A stretch of 6,801 nt of DNA, taken from positions 1 to 6,801 of the forward strand of contig CAJGBX010000072.1 of assembly GCA_904501685.1 (NCBI GenBank). Direction: 5' to 3'. Of this stretch, positions 1-5,319 are shown piece after piece (the first letter of the stretch is position 1; every line of letters starts with the position of its first letter). The stretch comes from Clostridiaceae bacterium (lineage in GTDB: Bacteria > Bacillota > Clostridia > Oscillospirales > Acutalibacteraceae). The notes beneath the pieces were generated by a model. The model saw nothing but the letters and a program-made list of their open reading frames with translations. It was not told the DNA's origin and ran no database searches. Both the position numbers and the translations under genes were made by a program.

Positions 1-2864
1 ACTAAGCCTACACCGTCTGAACGGTGTAAATAAGCCCAGTAGGTTTTCCAATGGTTTCCGTTTTCCTGCGGTTTTATGTGTTGCTGAAACTCATTTTGAA
101 CCTTATTGGAAAATTTGCCCATATATGACGCATTATGGCGGTCACAATAGCTGTCAAACGGACCGTAGCCAAAGTACTCGATGTTTTCAAAGGATTTATC
201 AAATTCCATAAGTAAACCGAACTTCGGTATATAGTCAGTACGCAGCTTAGTGTATTGCACAGGGTTTTCAACTTCCCAATCAGGTTGGGTGAAGGCCAAC
301 CCCTCACCAAGCTTAGCTTCCAGATGAAGTTCAATTTTACCGTCGGCAAAAACCGTCCATTCGGCTGTGACGTTATAATGCGGGAACTTTGTCGGTGCTG
401 CCATAGCAAAATCGGTGGTAATAACTACACAGCCGTCCATTTTTTCCACCTTCGTTGAACGCTCATGTGCACAAGAATCTTTTAAGCAAAGTAACGACCA
501 ACTTTGTTTGATATGTAAATCATTATCTAAAGGTGCACGCCAAAGATTAAATTTCATACCTTTTTCCAGGATTGTTTTGCCGTTTGCCTTCAGTGATTGA
601 AAAGCACAAAGTGTTTTTGAATACTGATACTCAAACAGGTCTGATTTAATAGTGATAGTGCGGTTGTCCTCAATACAATCAATGTTGCCGAAGGTCATTT
701 TATCTGTGAAAATTTGCTCTGTCGGTAATTCAAACTGCTCAAAGCCTAAAATTTCACCGTCGGGGACAGCTAAATTTCCGTAAGAGGAAAAACTAATTTT
801 AATATAGCATCTGCCGTCAGAGGGAATACTGTAGCTCAAGGCTACACGTTCCGTTTTTCGGGGAGGAATTGCAATTGCTCCTATGTTACCTGATGCAACT
901 ACCTCTCCGTTACGGGTTAATTCCCAATTACCCTCTAAGCGTGACATATAGCTGAAATCGTAGCAATTGGTAATATCAAATATGCCGTTTTCAATGTCAA
1001 TAGATTCAACCTTAAAAGGCTTTATAATATTTTTATATTCCTTAAGGCCGTTTGTCGGCTTTACATCCGGTGTTACAAGACCGTCACAGCAGAAATTGCC
1101 ATCGTGATATACTTCACCGAAGTCTCCGCCGTAAAGGTATTTTGCCTTGCCGTTTTCAGCTTTACCGGTATAAAGACCGTGGTTAAACCATTCCCAAACA
1201 AAGCCTCCCATAATGCGGTCAGAGGAATAAATCAAATCCCAATAATCCTTGAGGTCGCCGGGTCCGTTACCCATTGCGTGACAGTATTCGCAAAGAACTA
1301 ACGGTTTATCATAGTTTACCTTTTCTGCAAAATCAAGGTAGTCCTTACACCAAGAAATACGTGGGTACATACGGCTAACGGTATCAACACATTTTGGCTG
1401 ATTTTCAACCATAGCACGTCCTGTATCGGTATCAATAATGTTTTCATAATGAGTAAAACGTGTATTGTCACGAGCCTTAGTTGCAATAATTGCATTCTGA
1501 ACATTTCTGCCGTATCCTGCCTCGTTGCCCATCGACCAAGAGATTATAGAAGTGTTGTTTTTAAAGTTCTCAACCATAAGAGCTACACGTTCTGTAATTT
1601 GATGCTCCCACATTTCACCGTCGGCAATATGATCGTGGATAATTTCACGAACATCTCTTTTTGCTTGCTTATACACAATTTTACCTAAGCCGTGAGCCTC
1701 AAAATCAGCCTCACACATAACATAGAAGCCGTATTTATCGCATAATTCATAAAATCTTGGGTCATTAGGATAGTGAGAGGTACGGATTGCATTTATGTTA
1801 TGGCGTTTCATCAGCTTGAGGTCCTTTTTCATATCCTCAATACTGCATACATAACCGTTTTTTGTGTTAAAATCGTGCCGGTTAACACCCTTTAATTTAA
1901 TTGGTCTGCCGTTGAATTTGAACACACCGTTCTCAATTTTCTGTGTTCTGATGCCGACCGGTACCGTAATAAATTCGTCACCACTTTCGATAATCAGGGT
2001 ATATAATTCGGGATACTCAGCACTCCACATTCTCGGGTCTTTGACCTTTATTTCAGCGTTTCCGTCTGAGTTGAAAACTGTTGTTTCAATTTTTTCGCCG
2101 AACGAATTAAAAAGTGTTACTATTGAATCCTCGGCTATTGCGGTTTCGATAAAGACTTTAACGGTAGCTTCTCGGTAATCCTCGGCAACCTCAGTTTTGA
2201 CCTCAATATCCTCAATGTGACCTTTAGGACGAACAAGCAAATAAACGTCGCGGAAAATACCCGACATTCTCCACTTGTCCTGACATTCCAAATATGTACC
2301 GTCGCACCATTTCGGCACAACAACAGTTAAACGGTTTTTGCCCATTTTTAAATACTTGGTTATGTTATATTCAGCTAATTGGTGAGAAATTTGACTGTAG
2401 CCTACAAATTCACCGTTGATATAAAGATACATTGAGGAATCAACACCCTCAAATACAATATATTTTTCAAGGGTGTCAATGTCGTCGTGAATAGTTAAAT
2501 CAATAGCGTAAACACCAGCCGGAGTGTTTTTCGGAACATTTGGCGGGTCAACCGGAAATGGGTAACGAGCATTTAAGTATTGAGGCTTGTCAAACCCATG
2601 CAATTGCCAGTTTGACGGCACAAAAATACGGTTCCAGTTCGAAACATCGGTGTTGGCATCGGTAATTGAATCGGGAATCTCTAAGTATGATTCAAAGTAT
2701 GAGAATGCCCATTTATTGCCCGATAACAGCTTAAAACGACTGCTGTTCTCTCTTACGTTAAGCTTAGCCTCTTCAGGTGTTCCGTAGGGAACATAATAAG
2801 CACGTGGCTTAGCAGTGCCTAAACGGGTAACATTAACATTATTATGATATTGTTCCTTAATCAT
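1..2864 (-). CDS. lacZ: Beta-galactosidase, LacZ type (glycoside hydrolase family 2), 3' end cut off by the window
   Basis: This enzyme hydrolyses terminal beta-D-galactosides such as lactose to galactose and glucose in the cytoplasm; no signal peptide is visible. The frame is open for 954 codons with no internal stop and runs off the left edge. Full-length LacZ proteins have about 1,000-1,030 residues, so roughly the last 100 residues are missing. Domains in order: sugar-binding jelly roll (about 45-210, with N98 in YLNARYP and D196 in QDKWRMSG), Ig-like domain (about 215-305), TIM barrel (about 307-600), domain 4, then the beta-galactosidase small-chain domain (from about 715, with LWRAPLDND at 774-782). 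The acid/base Glu is E448 in SMGNEAGYG and the nucleophile is E526 in CEYCHAMGNG. H330, H364, E389 and H391 match the metal and substrate ligands of E. coli LacZ. The start ATG follows GGGAGGAA (2868-2875) by three bases (about five after GGAGG). No permease or LacI/AraC regulator lies in the window, so lactose as the natural substrate is inferred. Family assignment is very secure. Confidence 0.97.
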   Translation of the reverse strand, partial: MIKEQYHNNVNVTRLGTAKPRAYYVPYGTPEEAKLNVRENSSRFKLLSGNKWAFSYFESYLEIPDSITDANTDVSNWNRIFVPSNWQLHGFDKPQYLNARYPFPVDPPNVPKNTPAGVYAIDLTIHDDIDTLEKYIVFEGVDSSMYLYINGEFVGYSQISHQLAEYNITKYLKMGKNRLTVVVPKWCDGTYLECQDKWRMSGIFRDVYLLVRPKGHIEDIEVKTEVAEDYREATVKVFIETAIAEDSIVTLFNSFGEKIETTVFNSDGNAEIKVKDPRMWSAEYPELYTLIIESGDEFITVPVGIRTQKIENGVFKFNGRPIKLKGVNRHDFNTKNGYVCSIEDMKKDLKLMKRHNINAIRTSHYPNDPRFYELCDKYGFYVMCEADFEAHGLGKIVYKQAKRDVREIIHDHIADGEMWEHQITERVALMVENFKNNTSIISWSMGNEAGYGRNVQNAIIATKARDNTRFTHYENIIDTDTGRAMVENQPKCVDTVSRMYPRISWCKDYLDFAEKVNYDKPLVLCEYCHAMGNGPGDLKDYWDLIYSSDRIMGGFVWEWFNHGLYTGKAENGKAKYLYGGDFGEVYHDGNFCCDGLVTPDVKPTNGLKEYKNIIKPFKVESIDIENGIFDITNCYDFSYMSRLEGNWELTRNGEVVASGNIGAIAIPPRKTERVALSYSIPSDGRCYIKISFSSYGNLAVPDGEILGFEQFELPTEQIFTDKMTFGNIDCIEDNRTITIKSDLFEYQYSKTLCAFQSLKANGKTILEKGMKFNLWRAPLDNDLHIKQSWSLLCLKDSCAHERSTKVEKMDGCVVITTDFAMAAPTKFPHYNVTAEWTVFADGKIELHLEAKLGEGLAFTQPDWEVENPVQYTKLRTDYIPKFGLLMEFDKSFENIEYFGYGPFDSYCDRHNASYMGKFSNKVQNEFQQHIKPQENGNHWKTYWAYLHRSDGVGL

Positions 2865-2895
2865 AATTTCCTCCCGAGTTTAAAAATTTTAATTA

Positions 2896-2904
2896 ATTAT
2901 ACCA
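2896..2904 (-). promoter_or_regulatory. Likely lacZ promoter, extended -10 element
   Basis: Read on the minus strand, this is TGGTATAAT: a consensus -10 hexamer preceded by the TGn extension. No good -35 box lies 17 bases upstream, which is tolerated in extended -10 promoters. Transcription would start near 2889, giving a leader of about 25 bases before the lacZ ATG at 2864 and placing the GGGAGGAA ribosome binding site well. This is a sequence match only; the start point is inferred. Confidence 0.6.
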
Positions 2905-2926
2905 CAATACGACAAATTTTTCTACA

Positions 2927-2955
2927 TCTATATTATATAATAAAATAGATTGCAA
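2927..2955 (-). promoter_or_regulatory. Second, weaker candidate lacZ promoter
   Basis: On the minus strand TTGCAA (2950-2955) and TATAGA (2927-2932) are separated by exactly 17 bases, each matching four of six consensus positions. The spacer is extremely AT-rich. It lies upstream of the extended -10 element, so it would be an alternative or additional start. The flanking arms ATCTAT (2926-2931) and ATAGAT (2945-2950) form an inverted repeat that could be an operator. In such AT-rich DNA, chance matches are common. Confidence 0.3.
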
Positions 2956-3001
2956 CTTCGGTCAATAGTAATTTTCAATGCAATGCTAAAAATAAAGAGA
3001 A

Positions 3002-3028
3002 ACGGTCGGCTGAAATTCAGCCGACCGT
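3002..3028 (-). terminator. Intrinsic terminator of the small Cys-rich gene
   Basis: A perfect inverted repeat pairs 3002-3013 with 3017-3028: a 12-bp, GC-rich stem with a three-base loop. On the minus strand it is followed by a T-rich tract (TTTCTCTTTATTTTT, partly overlapping the end of the stem). It begins about 16 bases after the stop codon of the gene at 3044-3166. On the plus strand the sequence after the hairpin is A/G-rich, so it should act in the minus direction only. It separates the small gene from lacZ, which reads the same way downstream. Confidence 0.92.
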
Positions 3029-3043
3029 GAAGAAAAGGGAAGA

Positions 3044-3166
3044 TTAGCAGCAGCCGTTGTTGCATCCGCATCCGCAACCGTCGTTGTTACCGCCGCAGCA
3101 GAACAATACGATTATGAGAAGGATGATAATCCAGCAGCAGTTGCCTGAGCCGAAACCGTTACACAT
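3044..3166 (-). CDS. Small Cys/Gly/Asn-rich protein, 40 residues, function unknown
   Basis: The reading frame of 40 codons plus TAA is supported by a near-perfect Shine-Dalgarno AAAGGAGG (3175-3182), eight bases before the ATG, and by a strong terminator just after the stop. It contains ten cysteines, at 2, 10, 11, 23, 24, 31, 33, 35, 39 and 40. A hydrophobic run (W12 to F22, almost all Ile/Leu/Val) is bracketed by two Cys-Cys pairs, and the tail is a Gly/Asn/Cys alternation (CGCGCNNGCC). The hydrophobic run is about 11 residues, short for a normal membrane helix unless the flanking cysteines also enter the bilayer. The arrangement resembles proteins I recall annotated as 'chorion class high-cysteine HCB protein 13' in Ruminococcaceae. 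It also loosely resembles short YjcZ-like sporulation proteins. Neither tells the function; metal binding, a disulphide-linked spore layer or a membrane peptide are all guesses. The existence of the gene is well supported. Confidence 0.85.
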   Translation of the reverse strand: MCNGFGSGNCCWIIILLIIVLFCCGGNNDGCGCGCNNGCC

Positions 3167-3197
3167 GTGTTTTTCCTCCTTTCGTGTCTTCTAAGCC

Positions 3198-3227
3198 ATA
3201 CTATGCCGTATCACCGCTTCGTGTGAA
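3198..3227 (-). promoter_or_regulatory. Candidate promoter of the small Cys-rich gene
   Basis: On the minus strand TTCACA (3222-3227) is followed after 18 bases by TAGTAT (3198-3203), a mediocre housekeeping-type promoter that would leave a short leader before the ATG at 3166. An overlapping alternative reading is ATATT (3226-3230), 13 bases, then GATACGGC (3205-3212), which partly resembles the sporulation sigma-E pattern (ATATT, then CATACAnT). Neither match is strong, and I cannot choose between them from sequence. Confidence 0.3.
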
Positions 3228-3252
3228 TATTAATAATTTGTGAATTTTAAAA

Positions 3253-3275
3253 TTTGACTTTGACTTTCTTTGACT
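3253..3275. promoter_or_regulatory. CtsR operator: tandem heptads, with a third half-site
   Basis: The core, 3259-3275, reads on the minus strand AGTCAAAGAAAGTCAAA. This is a perfect match to the CtsR consensus RGTCAAANANRGTCAAA. A third heptad copy (TTTGACT on the plus strand, 3253-3259) overlaps the second by one base, so the full element holds three half-sites. The core covers the -35 box of the ctsR promoter, the expected arrangement for repression by occlusion. Together with ctsR directly downstream, this indicates negative autoregulation of the operon, relieved by heat or protein stress. Confidence 0.95.
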
Positions 3276-3288
3276 TTTATGTTATAAT
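3260..3288 (+). promoter_or_regulatory. Promoter of the ctsR-mcsA-mcsB-clpC operon
   Basis: TTGACT (3260-3265) and a perfect TATAAT (3283-3288) are separated by 17 bases, the pattern of a strong vegetative sigma-A promoter. Transcription should start near 3295, leaving a leader of about 25 bases to the ctsR ATG. The CtsR heptads overlap the -35 hexamer. No CIRCE-type inverted repeat (HrcA site) and no sigma-B pattern was noticed, so control appears to be by CtsR alone. Confidence 0.9.
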
Positions 3289-3320
3289 AAGCTCAAAGGT
3301 AAAAGAAAGGGGTCTTATAT

Positions 3321-3773
3321 ATGAGACTTAGCGATATTATTGCGGCGGAAATTAATAGAATGCTTGATGAATCAGCAGATAATACTGCAGAAATTCAAAG
3401 AAATGATTTTGCTTCACGCTTAGGCTGTGTGCCGAGTCAGATTAATTATGTACTGTCATCACGCTTCATACCCGAGCATGGATATATGGTTGAAAGTCGC
3501 AGAGGCGGTGGTGGTTATATCCGCATTACACGTGTTAATTTGGACGGTGCAACGGCTTTGATGCACCTTGTTAACGCTATTGGTTGTGAAATAGACGATG
3601 CTACGGTGCGGGTTATTTTGGAAAATTGTTGCAACGGCGGTATTTTAAGCGATAATACTGTAAAGCTTATGTATTCGGCGGTATCAATACCGGTTATGCG
3701 AGAGATTCCTGTAGCGTATAGAGATAACGTTCGCGCTGCGGCGCTTAAGCAAATGCTTTTATCTCAGATTTAA
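3321..3773 (+). CDS. ctsR: CtsR, transcriptional repressor of class III heat-shock genes
   Basis: CtsR is a cytoplasmic dimeric repressor that binds tandem GGTCAAA-type heptads upstream of clp genes and is inactivated under heat or thiol stress. The product has 150 residues, close to the 154 of B. subtilis. Residues 1-70 form the winged helix-turn-helix: the N-terminal helix MRLSDIIAAEI, the recognition region around CVPSQINYVLSSRF (36-49), and the wing VESRRGGGGYIRI (57-69). The tetraglycine tip at 62-65 acts as the heat sensor in studied homologues. Arg60/Arg61 next to it corresponds to the arginine that McsB phosphorylates to release CtsR from DNA. The C-terminal half (about 75-150) matches the four-helix dimerisation domain that McsB/ClpC also contact. 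The ATG follows AAGGGG by eight bases. It is the first gene of the operon, and a perfect CtsR box sits in its own promoter, so it represses itself. The identification is secure. Confidence 0.97.
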   Translation: MRLSDIIAAEINRMLDESADNTAEIQRNDFASRLGCVPSQINYVLSSRFIPEHGYMVESRRGGGGYIRITRVNLDGATALMHLVNAIGCEIDDATVRVILENCCNGGILSDNTVKLMYSAVSIPVMREIPVAYRDNVRAAALKQMLLSQI

Positions 3774-3780
3774 GAGGTGA
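3773..3780 (+). promoter_or_regulatory. Ribosome binding site that fixes the mcsA start
   Basis: AGAGGTGA lies five bases before the ATG at 3786 and begins inside the ctsR stop codon. An in-frame GTG at 3777 falls within this Shine-Dalgarno sequence and has none of its own, so ATG 3786 is taken as the start. That choice also places the first zinc pair (Cys3, Cys6) at the extreme N-terminus, as in other McsA proteins. Confidence 0.85.
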
Positions 3781-3785
3781 TTTTT

Positions 3786-4274
3786 ATGTTATGTCAGAAT
3801 TGCGGAAAAGCACCGGCCGTAACCCATTATCATTCGGTTGTAAACGGTGTGGTAGATGACAAGTATTTATGCGCGGAATGTATCGGCTTGGCAAAGCTAT
3901 CACATTTTGAGGATGACGGTATTTTTAAAATGCTCACATCCTTCTTGAGTGATACAGAGCCATTAAAGACGGTAGCCGAAAGGTGTGAATGCTGCGGTAC
4001 TTCATTTGCCGAAATTCGTAAAACCGGACGTGTTGGCTGCGGTAATTGCTATAAAACTTTTTCAAGTCAGTTGAATTCTACACTGCAAAGACTTCACAAA
4101 AGCACAGCTCATATCGGCAAACGTCCGGAAAAAGCCGATAAAACCGAGCAGAGTAATGACTTGAAAACGGATAAAATCAATAAACTTCAAGAAGAGCTTA
4201 AAAAGGCAATTGAGGATGAGAATTACGAGAGAGCTGCCCAAATACGTGATATTATCCGCAAAAAGGAGGCGTAA
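3786..4274 (+). CDS. mcsA: McsA, zinc-binding activator of the arginine kinase McsB
   Basis: McsA is a small cytoplasmic adaptor that binds and activates McsB and helps pass CtsR and damaged proteins to ClpC. The 162-residue product shows four CxxC pairs: C3/C6, C29/C32, C67/C70 and C85/C88. This is the full set for the two zinc sites of the family. The C-terminal 32 residues (131-162: NKLQEELKKAIEDENYERAAQ and beyond) form a UVR motif, the helical hairpin also found in UvrB and in the ClpC middle domain. A Lys/Glu-rich linker (about 105-130) joins the two parts. The length and layout are those of a typical McsA (B. subtilis about 185 residues), only slightly shorter. It starts 12 bases after ctsR, and its last codons contain the ribosome binding site of mcsB, so the two are probably translationally coupled, fitting their physical complex. 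Similar short UVR proteins exist, but the operon context settles the call. Confidence 0.95.
   Translation: MLCQNCGKAPAVTHYHSVVNGVVDDKYLCAECIGLAKLSHFEDDGIFKMLTSFLSDTEPLKTVAERCECCGTSFAEIRKTGRVGCGNCYKTFSSQLNSTLQRLHKSTAHIGKRPEKADKTEQSNDLKTDKINKLQEELKKAIEDENYERAAQIRDIIRKKEA
4261..4269 (+). promoter_or_regulatory. mcsB ribosome binding site inside the mcsA coding end
   Basis: AAAAGGAGG, a near-complete anti-Shine-Dalgarno match, lies within the last codons of mcsA, seven bases before the mcsB ATG at 4277. The mcsA stop ends only two bases before that ATG. Ribosomes finishing mcsA can therefore restart on mcsB, which would help keep activator and kinase in proportion. Confidence 0.85.
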
Positions 4275-4276
4275 GT

Positions 4277-5290
4277 ATGCTTTGGTATGAGAAAAAACTG
4301 ACAACTCCTGCTATAAGTTCACGAATTCGCTTGGCCAGAAATATTGAAGGTATTCCATTTCCGTCAAATTTAAGCCCGGAAAAAATGCAGGAAACCAATA
4401 AAATGATTTGTGAATCAATAAAGCAATGTAATTTTGACGGGCTAAAGCTCCGTGAAATCAATATGACCAATTTAGGGGATATTGAAAGCTATGCTATGGT
4501 TGAAAGGCATTGTATCAGTCCTAATTTTGCACGTAACCGCGACGGTAGGATTTTGCTTTTATCAGAGGATGAGTCGGTCAGCGTTATGATAGGTGAGGAG
4601 GACCATTTAAGGATTCAGGTTTTAGGTGCAGGTGAGTGCTTAACAGAGGCGTATAGCCTTTGTGACAAACTTGAAACCGAAATCAGTAGGGTGCTTAAAT
4701 TCAGCTTTGATGAAAAATTAGGCTATCTAACCGAATGTCCGACAAATTTAGGTACCGGTTTGCGTGCCTCAATTATGTTGCATTTACCGGTGCTTGAAAG
4801 TACAAGGCAATTGAACTCTATTGCTGATGCGGTGTCAAAAATCGGTTTAACCTTCCGTGGTTTTTACGGTGAGGGCAGTGATTCAAAGGCGAGCTTTTAT
4901 CAGCTTTCCAATCAGATTACCTTAGGGGTTTCGGAGCAGTCGGCGGTAGAGAATTTAAAAAATATTGCCAACCAAATTATTGCTAAGGAAAATGAAGCTT
5001 TATTACTGCTCGACCGATTTAATCTTACCGATACGGCTTGCCGTTCATTTGGAATACTTAAATACGCCAGAAAGCTCAGCACTGAGGAAATGATGAAGCA
5101 TATGACCCGTTTGATGCTGTCTGAACGTGCAGGGATTATTTTACTTCCTGATTCAGTTAAGCTGATGAGTGTGTTTATTGGTGCACAGCCTTCAATGATA
5201 AGACGTATAAAAGGTGATGTTTCACCGACTGAACGTGATAAATTCAGGGCAGACTTATTAAGGGAAACCTTTAAGAATATTGATGTTTGA
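4277..5290 (+). CDS. mcsB: McsB, protein arginine kinase
   Basis: McsB transfers phosphate from ATP to arginine side chains of proteins, marking CtsR and misfolded proteins for degradation by ClpCP. It belongs to the phosphagen (creatine/arginine) kinase fold but modifies proteins. The 337-residue product has the usual small N-terminal domain, with the family signature SSRIRLARNIEGIPFP (14-29). The catalytic domain follows: an acidic active-site segment GEEDHLRIQ (106-114), the phosphagen-kinase cysteine signature CPTNLGTGLRAS (C154 to S165) that positions the guanidinium and nucleotide, and FRGFYGEGS (193-201). Near the C-terminus R320-D321-K-F-R324-A325 matches the RDxxRA pocket, which in studied McsB binds phospho-arginine allosterically. 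Family length is about 340-365 residues, so it is complete. It overlaps functionally with mcsA two bases upstream; clpC follows 29 bases downstream. No key residue appears lost. The identification is very secure. Confidence 0.97.
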   Translation: MLWYEKKLTTPAISSRIRLARNIEGIPFPSNLSPEKMQETNKMICESIKQCNFDGLKLREINMTNLGDIESYAMVERHCISPNFARNRDGRILLLSEDESVSVMIGEEDHLRIQVLGAGECLTEAYSLCDKLETEISRVLKFSFDEKLGYLTECPTNLGTGLRASIMLHLPVLESTRQLNSIADAVSKIGLTFRGFYGEGSDSKASFYQLSNQITLGVSEQSAVENLKNIANQIIAKENEALLLLDRFNLTDTACRSFGILKYARKLSTEEMMKHMTRLMLSERAGIILLPDSVKLMSVFIGAQPSMIRRIKGDVSPTERDKFRADLLRETFKNIDV

Positions 5291-5319
5291 TTTTTAATTA
5301 CTTATGAAAGGGTGATACT

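Noticed and set aside
1..59. Truncated or frameshifted beta-galactosidase (pseudogene)
   Set aside because: The frame is still open and still matches the family (PQENGNHW followed by the conserved GVGL) at the window edge, so the gene is cut by the window, not broken.
255..2178. Plus-strand open frames of 60-105 codons inside the beta-galactosidase gene
   Set aside because: The minus-strand LacZ frame is continuous and conserved throughout; the plus-strand products are low-information and show no family motifs.
2881..2950. AT-rich tract upstream of lacZ as a replication origin or attachment site
   Set aside because: There is no repeated DnaA box, no direct repeat pair and no integrase gene; ordinary AT-rich promoter DNA explains it.
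3002..3028. The hairpin as a plus-strand or bidirectional terminator
   Set aside because: On the plus strand it is followed by an A/G-rich sequence with no T tract, and no plus-strand gene ends upstream of it.
3777..3785. GTG at 3777 as an upstream start for mcsA, adding three residues
   Set aside because: The GTG lies within the Shine-Dalgarno sequence AGAGGTGA that serves the ATG at 3786, and it has no ribosome binding site of its own.
4062..4470. Minus-strand open frames opposite mcsA and mcsB
   Set aside because: They lie antisense to two firmly identified conserved genes, have no recognisable domains or ribosome binding sites, and are explained by codon bias of the real genes.
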